DNA from: an uncultured Collinsella sp.
Lineage (GTDB): Bacteria > Actinomycetota > Coriobacteriia > Coriobacteriales > Coriobacteriaceae
Assembly (NCBI GenBank): GCA_902496775.1
Contig: CABVCF010000046.1
Coordinates: forward strand, 1 to 14,681
Direction of reading: 5' to 3'
DNA: 14,681 nucleotides
Shown here: positions 1-7,567 of the stretch, in pieces
Layout: each line of letters begins with the position of its first letter
Numbering within the stretch: the stretch's first letter is position 1
Notes under the pieces: generated by a model
What the model was told of the DNA's origin: nothing
Database searches by the model: none
What the model saw: only the letters and a program-made list of their open reading frames with translations
Translations under genes and position numbers: made by a program

Positions 1-3
1 CCA

Positions 4-585
4 TTACTGCAACCTTCCCGTCAGATACACACCCGACACATCGCGCACGCGCTCAACCAGATCGCGAAACTTCATTAAGAACGCGACCTGCTGGGCATGC
101 AGGCCAAAGTCGTCGTCGAACACCGAGATGCCGGCCTTGGCAGATCCGCGAAAACCGCGCTCGTCGAGCAGCGCATCGCAGGCCTCGAGCAGCGACGGCA
201 CCGCCGCCTTGTCGAGCTGGCACTCGCCAAAGGAGCGGATGGCCTCAAACTTGGTTTTGGCCTCCCCCTCCGGCAGCGCGTCGACGAGCGAATAGAACAC
301 ATCCACCGGCACCGACAGGCGCGGCTCAAAGCAGTCGAGCACGCCGGTGTGGTGGCCCACGGCGAGCGTGTAGTACAGCACGTCGCAGGCCTCCTGGGGA
401 ACGTCTTCCTCGGTCTCCACAAACTTACGCGTGAGCTCGTAAAAGACCACCTGGTCAGGCGCATGGCCCAGGCAGGGGTCGGCGACGCCCTCGGCGGCCT
501 CGTCGCTTGCGCGCGAGGCATCGCCAAAAGAGCCGCCGAGCATGCCGGGACCCGCAAAGTAACCAGAGCGGTCCGTGAGCTCCAT
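4..585 (-). CDS. hyfJ: Formate hydrogenlyase assembly protein, HycH/HyfJ family
   Basis: This 193-residue protein is read from an ATG that directly follows the hyfI stop codon (no spacer), with GGAGGT just upstream, so translation is probably coupled. From about residue 45 it matches what I recall of E. coli HycH: VVFYELTRKF, then VPQEACDVLYYTLAVGHH and GVLDCFEP, and near the C terminus a GVYLTGRL segment. HycH-type proteins are needed for maturation of the formate hydrogenlyase large subunit and are thought not to be part of the final enzyme. E. coli HycH is about 136 residues. This one carries an extra N-terminal stretch of about 44 residues, rich in Gly, Ala, Ser and Asp and without a signal peptide. 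The Shine-Dalgarno position favours the long form over an internal Met15. The gene is complete, with TAA at positions 4-6. Family assignment is good; the exact biochemical role is known only by family. Confidence 0.88.
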   Translation of the reverse strand: MELTDRSGYFAGPGMLGGSFGDASRASDEAAEGVADPCLGHAPDQVVFYELTRKFVETEEDVPQEACDVLYYTLAVGHHTGVLDCFEPRLSVPVDVFYSLVDALPEGEAKTKFEAIRSFGECQLDKAAVPSLLEACDALLDERGFRGSAKAGISVFDDDFGLHAQQVAFLMKFRDLVERVRDVSGVYLTGRLQ

Positions 586-1368
586 CTAGCGACCTCCGGC
601 CAGCACCAGATCCTGCAGCGCCGAGTAGACCTCAACGCGGCGCGGATCGTCCTGCTTGTCGATGAGCAGCGCCATGGCACCTCGGATATCACCCTTGGGC
701 GCGCCCTCGAGCGTATCCATAAACTCGTTGGCCAGATCGCGGCCGTAACGGTAGCCGCTCATGGCGCGAGCCTCGCGCTCGATGGCAACGCGCAGCTTGT
801 ACGGCACGCCGGGGTGCAGGATATCGGCCTGCTCGCCGGCAGCCTCCACCGTGGTCTCGGCATGGAGCTTTTGGTCCAGCAGGCCAAGTGCCATGGCAAA
901 GCCGTAGACGGTCTGCGCGGGGCTGGGCGGGCAGCCGGGGATGTAGACATCGACCGGCAGAATCTTATCCGTGCCGCCCCAGACGCAGTAGTTGTCGTAG
1001 AAGATGCCGCCGGTGCAGCCGCACGCGCCATAGGACACCACGATCTTGGGATCGGGTGCGGCCTCAAAGGCGCGCAGGGCCGGCATGCGCATGGCACGCG
1101 TCACGGCGCCGGTGTACAGCAGCACGTCGGCATGACGGGGCGAGGGCACGACCTTGATGCCAAAGCGCTCGACGTCAAAGACGGGCGTGATGGAACCGAA
1201 GATCTCGATCTCGCAGCCGTTGCAGCCGCCGCAGTCAACGCGGTAAACGTACACCGAGCGCTTGATCTTTTTAAGAAGGGTCGCCTTGGCCTTCTCGATG
1301 CTCTCGTCGAGCTCGATCTTGGTCGGGCGGTACTGAAGCCGCTCGGGCAAAAGCGTGGGTTCGGCCAT
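586..1368 (-). CDS. hyfI: Formate hydrogenlyase-2 [NiFe]-hydrogenase small subunit HyfI (NuoB-like)
   Basis: This 260-residue small (electron-transfer) subunit of a group 4 [NiFe] hydrogenase is close to the usual 250-260 for HycG/HyfI. The motif RVDCGGCNGCEIEIFG (Cys46, Cys49, Cys52), then SYGACGCTGGIF (Cys116, Cys118), Cys128, and YIPGCPPSP (Cys146) supply the ligands of the proximal [4Fe-4S] cluster next to the Ni-Fe site, which corresponds to cluster N2 of complex I NuoB. Between them lies the family-typical ERFGIKVVPSPRHADVLLYTGAVTRAM region. There is no twin-arginine signal, as expected for a cytoplasm-facing complex. The protein would pass electrons from HyfH to the HyfG active site. 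The start is fixed by GGAGGAG in front of the ATG; the gap to hyfH is 2 bases, and the next gene begins directly after its stop codon. Cys118 stands where, from memory, the E. coli proteins have Asn, so it is an additional cysteine near the cluster. Confidence 0.95.
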   Translation of the reverse strand: MAEPTLLPERLQYRPTKIELDESIEKAKATLLKKIKRSVYVYRVDCGGCNGCEIEIFGSITPVFDVERFGIKVVPSPRHADVLLYTGAVTRAMRMPALRAFEAAPDPKIVVSYGACGCTGGIFYDNYCVWGGTDKILPVDVYIPGCPPSPAQTVYGFAMALGLLDQKLHAETTVEAAGEQADILHPGVPYKLRVAIEREARAMSGYRYGRDLANEFMDTLEGAPKGDIRGAMALLIDKQDDPRRVEVYSALQDLVLAGGR

Positions 1369-1370
1369 GG

Positions 1371-2087
1371 TTACTCCTCCTTCGTATCAAAATCCATGAT
1401 GATGCCCTCGACCGGCGCCGGACCGGCGGGAATCTCGGGCGCATCGGGGTTGAGCTCACGGTCGATATACTCCGGGTTCACGCCGTGGCCGCCCAGATAC
1501 TCCATGCCGGGGCCCTGGGGCTCACCGGACGCAAGCGTCTCGTTGGCAGCCATGCCGGCAGCGTTGCCGGTCTTTACGGCCGAAGCGGCGCGCAGGGCGT
1601 CGAGCTCGCGCTTGCACTCCTGGCACATACCGACGGTACGGGCGGCCTGCTCGGCCTCCATGCCGCCGGCCTTTTGCAGCAGGCGCTTGGCGTAGTCAAT
1701 CTCCTTGTGCGGGGCAAACGGCTTGCCGCAGCGCGAGCAGTGCTCGAGCGTGTAGACGCTCTTGCTGGTGAGGTCGTCCTTGCTCATGACGGCCAGCTCA
1801 AACTCCTCGGTGAGCTTGATGGCCTCCATGGGGCAGGCTTCCTCACAGCGGCCGCAAAAGATGCAGCGGCCGTAGTCGATCGACCAGGTAATGGTATCGG
1901 CCGCAAGGTCGGTGTCCATGCGAATGGCATCGGCCGGACAAGCCACGCCGCAGGCACCGCAGGCGATGCAGAGCTCGGCATTGTGCTCGGGCTTGCCGCG
2001 CATGTCCTTGTTGGTGGGAAACGGCGCAAACGGGTACTTGACCGTCGCGTCGCCGGCCTTGGCGTTAACCTTCCAAAGCTTCAGCAT
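1371..2087 (-). CDS. hyfH: Formate hydrogenlyase-2 ferredoxin-like subunit HyfH (NuoI-like)
   Basis: This 238-residue protein has two tandem [4Fe-4S] motifs: Cys40/43/46/50 (CIACGACGVACP) and Cys75/78/81/85 (CIFCGRCEEACP). A zinc-ribbon-like pair, Cys117/120 and Cys155/158, follows. The same order occurs in E. coli HycF/HyfH, which are about 180 residues. The N terminus (MLKLWKVNAKAGDATVKYPF) and the RGKPE motif also fit. It would relay electrons between the HyfA/formate dehydrogenase branch and the cluster of HyfI. The ATG at 2087 is chosen because GAGGAGG lies 9 bases upstream inside the end of hyfG and the start is 1 base after the hyfG stop. A longer open frame upstream lacks similarity. 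The last 75 or so residues (Ala-, Gly-, Pro- and acid-rich, ending MDFDTKEE) go beyond the E. coli proteins and look disordered. Confidence 0.94.
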   Translation of the reverse strand: MLKLWKVNAKAGDATVKYPFAPFPTNKDMRGKPEHNAELCIACGACGVACPADAIRMDTDLAADTITWSIDYGRCIFCGRCEEACPMEAIKLTEEFELAVMSKDDLTSKSVYTLEHCSRCGKPFAPHKEIDYAKRLLQKAGGMEAEQAARTVGMCQECKRELDALRAASAVKTGNAAGMAANETLASGEPQGPGMEYLGGHGVNPEYIDRELNPDAPEIPAGPAPVEGIIMDFDTKEE

Positions 2088-2088
2088 A

Positions 2089-3861
2089 TTAGAGCGCCTC
2101 CTCATCGAGCGGAGCGGCCATGGTGCCCTCGCCCGCAAGCGGCGACTTGTCGCGCCAGACGTTCTCGAACTGCTCCTTGTCGAGCACATGGTCACGCTTG
2201 GCGGCGACATCGGTCACCGTCACGCGGTCGGTGCAGGAGTAGCACGGGTCGAGCGAGCCGACGATCAGCGCCGCGTCGCCCACGGTGTTGCCGCGGAACA
2301 TGTAGCGCAGGACCGGCCAGTTGCTGTACGTGGCCGCCTTGGCGCGCCAGCGGTAGCACTTCTGGTTGTTGCCGAGCATGGCCCAGTGCACGTCCTCGCC
2401 GCGCGGAGCCTCGGTGGCGCCGATGGCGTACTTGTGCGGGGTGTACTCCCAATCCGTGGTAAGGATGGGGCCCGACGGGCAGTTCTCGAGCATGGTCTCG
2501 ATCATGTCGATCGAATCGTAGACCTCCTGGATGCGGACGGCGGTGCGGCCGAAGGCATCGCAGGTGTCTGCCGTGGCAGCATGCATCTTCTGAACATCCG
2601 GATCGGCGTAGCCGTCGAAGGGATGGTCAAAGCGCACGTCGCGGGCATAGCCCGAGCCGCGCATGAGCGGGCCAACCGGCGAGAAGTCGCGTGCGATCTT
2701 ACGGTCCAGAATGCCGATGCCACTCGTACGCTCAATAAAGTTGGGCGTGGAGAGCAAGACGTCGACGAGCTCCTGAACCTCGGAGCGCAGCTGGTGGATG
2801 GTCGTGAGCGTGGAGAGCTTCTGCTCGGCCAAAATGTCGCGACGCACGCCGCCGATCACGTTGAGACCGTAGGTCTTGCGGTGACCGGAGAGCTTCTCGG
2901 CCAGGTCCATAGACTTCTCGCGGACGCGGAAGAACTGCTGGAAGCCGGAGTCGAAGCCGGTGTAGTGCGATGCGAGGCCAATATTGAGCAGGTGTGAGTG
3001 CAGACGCTCGACCTCAAGCATGATGGCGCGGATGTACTGGGCGCGCGGCGGGACATGAATGCCCTGGGCGCGCTCGACGGCCTCGGCATAGGCCACCGAG
3101 TGAGCGCAGCCGCAGATGCCGCAGATACGGTCGGCGAGGAACGTCACGGCGTCATAGTTCAGGCGCGTCTCGGCGACCTTCTCCATGCCGCGGTGCACGT
3201 AGAACAGACGGTAGTCGGCATCGACGATCGTCTCGCCCTCGACGAACAGGCGGAAGTGGCCAGGCTCGTCGGAGGTAATGTGCAGCGGGCCCATGGGGAC
3301 GAGCGTGGTCTCCTTGCCCTTGGTGTCGGCCAAGAACTCGTAGTTTTCCATGTCGCTCGCGGGAGCGGGACGGAAGCGGTAGTCCATGGAGTCCTTGCGC
3401 AGCGGGTACAGGCCGCTGGGCCAGTCATCGGGCAGTACCAGGCGGCGACGGTCGGGCAGACCCTCGGGGATCAGGCCGAACATGTCGCGCAGCTCGCGCT
3501 CGCCCCACACGCAGGCGGGGACGAACGGCGTCACGGACGGGAACGTCATCTTGGCGGGATCGACCTCGGTGCGCACGGTCACCCAGCCGGGGTCCTCCCC
3601 CTCCATGGAGATGACATAGTACACGGCGTAACGGCCGCACAGACTGCGCTCGTCGTTGCCGATGATCACGGGAATCCAGCCGTAGCGCTCGTAATACAGG
3701 TAGTGGACGGCCTCGGGCAGCTTGTCCTGCTTGACGGTAATCGTCAGCTGGTCCTCACACTGCCACTCGACCTTCTCGATGCAGCCCGGAACGGCGCGGC
3801 GCAGGGCCTCGACATGGCTCTCGCAGCAACGGGAATACACCTTGTTCTCAGTTTCAATCAT
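2089..3861 (-). CDS. hyfG: Formate hydrogenlyase-2 [NiFe]-hydrogenase large subunit HyfG (NuoC-NuoD fusion-like)
   Basis: This is the catalytic H2-evolving subunit, 590 residues (E. coli HycE/HyfG are about 570). Residues 1 to about 165 form a NuoC-like 30-kDa domain with CVWGERELRDMFGL. From about 185 on, a NuoD-like large-subunit domain contains the N-terminal nickel motif RICGICGC (Cys247, Cys250) and the C-terminal motif DPCYSCTDR (Cys540, Cys543). These four cysteines bind the Ni-Fe(CN)2CO centre. A 44-residue tail follows Arg546. By analogy with HycE, whose tail is removed after the equivalent Arg by protease HycI, it is probably cleaved during maturation. No such protease gene is in this window, nor are hypABCDEF genes. 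The start lies 3 bases after the hyfF stop, with a GGTGGAG ribosome site. The DPCYSC form and the fused 30-kDa domain mark it as group 4a (formate hydrogenlyase type) rather than an uptake hydrogenase. Confidence 0.96.
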   Translation of the reverse strand: MIETENKVYSRCCESHVEALRRAVPGCIEKVEWQCEDQLTITVKQDKLPEAVHYLYYERYGWIPVIIGNDERSLCGRYAVYYVISMEGEDPGWVTVRTEVDPAKMTFPSVTPFVPACVWGERELRDMFGLIPEGLPDRRRLVLPDDWPSGLYPLRKDSMDYRFRPAPASDMENYEFLADTKGKETTLVPMGPLHITSDEPGHFRLFVEGETIVDADYRLFYVHRGMEKVAETRLNYDAVTFLADRICGICGCAHSVAYAEAVERAQGIHVPPRAQYIRAIMLEVERLHSHLLNIGLASHYTGFDSGFQQFFRVREKSMDLAEKLSGHRKTYGLNVIGGVRRDILAEQKLSTLTTIHQLRSEVQELVDVLLSTPNFIERTSGIGILDRKIARDFSPVGPLMRGSGYARDVRFDHPFDGYADPDVQKMHAATADTCDAFGRTAVRIQEVYDSIDMIETMLENCPSGPILTTDWEYTPHKYAIGATEAPRGEDVHWAMLGNNQKCYRWRAKAATYSNWPVLRYMFRGNTVGDAALIVGSLDPCYSCTDRVTVTDVAAKRDHVLDKEQFENVWRDKSPLAGEGTMAAPLDEEAL

Positions 3862-3864
3862 TCG

Positions 3865-5424
3865 TTACTCCACCTCGCTCTGAGCGGTCTCGGTACCGAA
3901 CACAGCGCGGTACATCGGCGTCGCGTGAAGTTCCTCGGTGCTCTGCTCGAGCACGATGCCGGTCGCGGTCTCCACACCGTGCACGAGAGGCAGCGGGGTG
4001 GCGATGCCAAACCACAAGATCATGACGGCCAGGATGACTTCGGGGATAAGCATGAGCGCCGGGGCCTCGCGCTTATCCATGCCCTGGGGCGCATGGCCGA
4101 ACACCGACTTGAGTGCGATGCGGGTGAGCGCGGAGATGGCCACGGTAAGACCGAGGGCGACCACGACGACCAGCCACATGGGACCGGCGGTAACACCGGC
4201 GACAAAAGTCAGGAACTCAGAGATAAACATGCCAAAGGGCGGGAAGGCACCAAGACCGAGCAGCGCCAGGACGGCGAGCGCGGCGGTTGCGGGCGCAACC
4301 TCGACGACGCCCTGGATCTTAGCCAGGCTACGCGTGCCAAAGGCGTGCTGGATGTTGCCGGACACGCAGAAGGCAAGCGTCTTGGTGAAGCCGTGGAACA
4401 CGCAGTGCAGCAGGGCCGCGGCGATACCCAGCGGGCCACCGATACCCAGGCACAGGGCGATAACGCCCACGTTCTCCACAGACGAGTACGCAAAGCGGCG
4501 CTTGAGGTCGTCCTGGCGAAACATCGAAAGTGCCGCCACCAAAATGGACAGCGTGCCGACGATCAGCAGCAAAAGTTGCGGATACTCGGCGCCCACGGCC
4601 TGGATAGTAAAGCCGTAGAAGCGCATGATCACAAGCATGGCGCACTTAAGCAGCACGCCCGAAAGCAGGGCCGAGACGGGGCTCGGGGCCTGGGAGTGGG
4701 CATCGGGCAGCCAAGTGTGCATGGGGAACAGGCCGGCCTTGGTGCCAAAGCCGATCACGATAAACGCAAAGGCGAGGCGCATGAGCGTCGGGTCGAACTG
4801 GTCGGCATACGGCAGCACGCACGACAGGAACGCGGCCTCGTGGGCGTTGGGAATCACGTCGGCGGCGTTGGCATAGATCAGCAGCGTACCGAACAGGCCA
4901 AAGGCCACGCCGGCGGTGCAGACCATCGCATACTTCCAAGAAGCCTCGAGGGCCGTCTTGTTCTTGTAGATACCCACGAGGAACACGGTGGAAAGCGTGG
5001 TTGCCTCCACGGCGGCCCACGTGAGGATCATGTTGTTGGACAGGCACGCGAGCAGCATGGTGAACACAAACAGGCTAAACAGCGCAAAATACTGCTTGGC
5101 GCGCTCGGCGGGCATGGAGCCCTCCTCGATATCGGCCTTTACATAGGGCAGCGAGAACAGCCCAGTAAGAAAACCGATAAAGCCGATGAGCAGCACAAAG
5201 ATGGAGCCCAGCGAATCGAGGTGGAACCACAGGCCAAGAGCGCTCGCGGTGTCGCCGCTCATAAGGACGTCACCGGCCGTCACAATCGACAGCACCAGGA
5301 CGGCTGCGACGGAGACCAGGTTGAGACCGGCAAACACGTTATAGGACGTGTTCTTGGGCAAAAACGCCATGACCAGCGAGAACACCAAAGGAGTCGCGAG
5401 CAGGGCGAGAATCAACGTTTCCAT
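3865..5424 (-). CDS. hyfF: Formate hydrogenlyase-2 antiporter-like membrane subunit HyfF
   Basis: This 519-residue, strongly hydrophobic protein (roughly 14 membrane helices) of the NuoL/M/N-Mrp antiporter family matches HyfF in length (about 526 in E. coli) and position. Residues expected for a proton channel are present: Glu140 in NNMILTWAAVEATTLSTVFL (helix 5), Lys229 in GFGTKAGLFPMHTWLPDAHS (helix 7), and Lys260 in SALLSGVLLKCAMLVIMRFY (helix 8). The DDLKRRFAYSSVENVG segment is the usual broken-helix region. It is the third antiporter-like subunit of the membrane arm with HyfB and HyfD, and has no counterpart in the simpler FHL-1 (Hyc) complex. The start lies 3 bases after the hyfE stop, with a GAGGGGG ribosome site overlapping that stop region. 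Whether it moves H+ or Na+ cannot be told from the sequence. Confidence 0.93.
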   Translation of the reverse strand: METLILALLATPLVFSLVMAFLPKNTSYNVFAGLNLVSVAAVLVLSIVTAGDVLMSGDTASALGLWFHLDSLGSIFVLLIGFIGFLTGLFSLPYVKADIEEGSMPAERAKQYFALFSLFVFTMLLACLSNNMILTWAAVEATTLSTVFLVGIYKNKTALEASWKYAMVCTAGVAFGLFGTLLIYANAADVIPNAHEAAFLSCVLPYADQFDPTLMRLAFAFIVIGFGTKAGLFPMHTWLPDAHSQAPSPVSALLSGVLLKCAMLVIMRFYGFTIQAVGAEYPQLLLLIVGTLSILVAALSMFRQDDLKRRFAYSSVENVGVIALCLGIGGPLGIAAALLHCVFHGFTKTLAFCVSGNIQHAFGTRSLAKIQGVVEVAPATAALAVLALLGLGAFPPFGMFISEFLTFVAGVTAGPMWLVVVVALGLTVAISALTRIALKSVFGHAPQGMDKREAPALMLIPEVILAVMILWFGIATPLPLVHGVETATGIVLEQSTEELHATPMYRAVFGTETAQSEVE

Positions 5425-5427
5425 GGA

Positions 5428-6081
5428 CTACCCCCTCAGCTCGGACAGGTCGCGCGCATCGAGCGAGTGGGAGTCGTCCCAAATGCGACGCACGACGATG
5501 GACATGATGATGACGGCAAAGATGGCGTCGGTGGCGATACCGATCTCGATGATCTCGGGAGCGGTGGGGGCCAAAAGCGCGAGCGTCACGTGGCTGCCGT
5601 TTTCCATAAGGCAGTATCCAAAGATCTGCTTCATGATGTTGCGCTGCGAGATGATGCAGGTGAGGCCCACAAAGAAGTGAGCGAAGCTAATGGCGAGCGC
5701 AGGCGTTGCGACCTCGGCCGTGGGCAGGCTGATCTGCGTCACGACGGCAAAGCAGATCGCGACCTCGACGGCGATGATGCAGATGGCCCACGCGGGCTTA
5801 AGGCCGGCCTTGAGCGATGCGTCGCTCGGCTCGCCCATCTTCTTGTATGCGCGGTTGAGGATATAAGGGACCAGGACGACCTTGGTGATAAAGGCAGATC
5901 CGGCCCACATAAGCAGCTCCTGCGCACCGGTAGTGGCACCGAGCGTAGCGAGCAGTCCCACGAGCACCAGCGACTGCACCGCATACCAGCTGATGGCGTG
6001 CTTGATGTTCTTTGAGACGACCACCATGGTGGACGTGACGATCAGAAGGCCGCCAAGGATGTTGACGATCGAATAACCCAT
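5428..6081 (-). CDS. hyfE: Formate hydrogenlyase-2 membrane subunit HyfE (NuoK-related)
   Basis: This 217-residue membrane protein, almost exactly the length of E. coli HyfE (216), has about six or seven hydrophobic helices. The second half is NuoK/MrpC-like: a helix with the conserved glutamate Glu160 in FGYCLMENGSHVTLALL, then EIIEIGIATDAIFAVIIMSI, and a charged cytoplasmic tail ending in DARDLSELRG. The first half contains SWYAVQSLVL and LLMWAGSAFITKVVL. HyfE is present in FHL-2 and related group 4 hydrogenases but absent from Hyc-type FHL-1, so its presence separates the two. It would link the antiporter-like subunits and may contribute to ion translocation through Glu160. An AGGAGGT ribosome site about 7 to 9 bases before the ATG fixes the start; 13 bases separate it from hyfD. 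Confidence 0.92.
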   Translation of the reverse strand: MGYSIVNILGGLLIVTSTMVVVSKNIKHAISWYAVQSLVLVGLLATLGATTGAQELLMWAGSAFITKVVLVPYILNRAYKKMGEPSDASLKAGLKPAWAICIIAVEVAICFAVVTQISLPTAEVATPALAISFAHFFVGLTCIISQRNIMKQIFGYCLMENGSHVTLALLAPTAPEIIEIGIATDAIFAVIIMSIVVRRIWDDSHSLDARDLSELRG

Positions 6082-6094
6082 GTCGTTCTACCTC

Positions 6095-7552
6095 CTAACC
6101 GATCCAGCTGGCCGAAAGCGGGCCGCTGACGATAACCATGATGATGAGCACGATGAACACGAACGCCATCGCGCGGGGAAGCGGGGCTCCCGCAGCAACC
6201 TCGTCGCTCGGCTCGCCGGGCAGGCAATAGCCCATCCACTTAAGGAACCAGGCAAAGGTGGCTACGGTCTCGGCAACCATGATGCACACGAGCACCAGGA
6301 TCGCAACGTTGCCGGCACCCACAGAAAAGCCGCCGGCGATGATCTGGAACTTCGAGAAGAACGTGTTCATGGGCGGCACGCCGGCAATGGCGAGCGCCGC
6401 GACACCAAAGCCCACGCCCGAGATCGGGTACTTCTTTACGATGCCGCGAAGCTTGGGCAGCATACGCGTGCCGAGCGTAAAGGAGAACGAACCGGCGATC
6501 AGGAAGAACAGGGTCTTGGCGAAGGCGTGGTTAAAGATGTGGCACACGGCGCCGTCAAAGGCCAGCTGGCTGCCAAAGATCGAAAGGCCCAGACCAAAGA
6601 ACACGTAGGAGAGCTGGGCGATCGTGGAGAAGGCCAGCAGGCGCTTCATGTCCTTTTGCGGCAGGTACATAAGGAAACCAAAGAGCATGGTGACCATGGC
6701 GTCGATAATGGCGACCCAGCCCACGATCTCGGGAATCTCGCCGGCAGAGACGAGTGCACGCGCGAACACACACACGCCGACCTTAACCATCGAGGCGCCA
6801 TGCAGGTAGGCCGAAACAGGCGTCGGCGGCTCCATGGCCGAAGGCAGCCACATGTACATGGGAACCTGTGCGGACTTGGCCCAGGCCGCAAACAGCACGA
6901 GCAAAAGGACGATAGCCTTGAGCTTGGCGTCGAGGCCGGCAATCGCGGTGATGGCAAAGGTGCCGGTGTGGGCAAACACGATGGCGGCGCCCAGATACAG
7001 GCCGAGCGCACCGATATGCGTAATGATCAGGGCCTTCATGCCGGCCTTCTTGGCCGTAGGCGTCATGTAGTAGCTAATGAGGCCCCAAGAGCAGGCACCC
7101 GTGATCTCAAAGAACACGAGCTGGCCCAAAAGGGTCGAGCTGTACACAAGGCCGGCCATGGCGCCGATGAAGGTCGCGAGGTACGCGTAGAAGCGACGAC
7201 GCGGCGCATCGGGATGCTCACGGTTATTCTCGCTCATATAGGGAATCGAATAGATCACGACAAGCAGGCCGATACCCACAAAGGCGGGCGCGAGCAGCGT
7301 GCTCATGCGATCGAAGGTGAATCCCATGACGAGGGTCTGCCCAAACGAGATCAGGGGGACCTGCGTGTCGGGCATGCCGGCGCCGGCGAAATTCGCGGCG
7401 AGGGCGATGGTGCAGACCGTCGAGACGGCGGCACCCAAAACGCTGAACCACTTGGCGTACGGACGGGGGAACAGGGCGACGAGCACCGAGGCCACCATCG
7501 GGGCCGCGATAGCGACCAAGCCGAGAAGGGACAGACTGACTGCAAATGACAT
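6095..7552 (-). CDS. hyfD: Formate hydrogenlyase-2 antiporter-like membrane subunit HyfD
   Basis: This 485-residue polytopic membrane protein of the NuoL/M/N family (E. coli HyfD is about 479) has about 14 predicted helices. The pumping residues are in place: Glu149 in LGQLVFFEITGACSWGLISY, Lys226 in AAWAKSAQVPMYMWLPSAME, and Lys257 in SAYLHGASMVKVGVCVFARA. The DMKRLLAFSTIAQLSY broken-helix motif follows. It is one of three antiporter-like subunits in the membrane arm. A GAAGGGAG ribosome site lies 5 bases before the ATG, and hyfC ends 15 bases upstream. Its helices differ clearly from those of HyfB and HyfF, so it is a separate paralogue rather than a recent duplication. Confidence 0.93.
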   Translation of the reverse strand: MSFAVSLSLLGLVAIAAPMVASVLVALFPRPYAKWFSVLGAAVSTVCTIALAANFAGAGMPDTQVPLISFGQTLVMGFTFDRMSTLLAPAFVGIGLLVVIYSIPYMSENNREHPDAPRRRFYAYLATFIGAMAGLVYSSTLLGQLVFFEITGACSWGLISYYMTPTAKKAGMKALIITHIGALGLYLGAAIVFAHTGTFAITAIAGLDAKLKAIVLLLVLFAAWAKSAQVPMYMWLPSAMEPPTPVSAYLHGASMVKVGVCVFARALVSAGEIPEIVGWVAIIDAMVTMLFGFLMYLPQKDMKRLLAFSTIAQLSYVFFGLGLSIFGSQLAFDGAVCHIFNHAFAKTLFFLIAGSFSFTLGTRMLPKLRGIVKKYPISGVGFGVAALAIAGVPPMNTFFSKFQIIAGGFSVGAGNVAILVLVCIMVAETVATFAWFLKWMGYCLPGEPSDEVAAGAPLPRAMAFVFIVLIIMVIVSGPLSASWIG

Positions 7553-7567
7553 TGTTTCTCCCTTCTC

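Noticed and set aside
2088..2210. Upstream extension of the hyfH frame by 41 codons into hyfG
   Set aside because: The extension is Arg/Ser-rich shadow sequence; GAGGAGG and similarity support the ATG at 2087.
97..2462. Plus-strand frames opposite hyfG-hyfJ (97-1695, 1485-2462)
   Set aside because: Shadows of the coding strand; no domain and no supporting start signal.
2998..6015. Very long plus-strand open frame opposite hyfE, hyfF and hyfG
   Set aside because: It lies antisense to genes with clear family motifs, its translation is rich in His, Gly, Asp and Arg without recognisable domains, and such frames arise from G/C-biased third codon positions.
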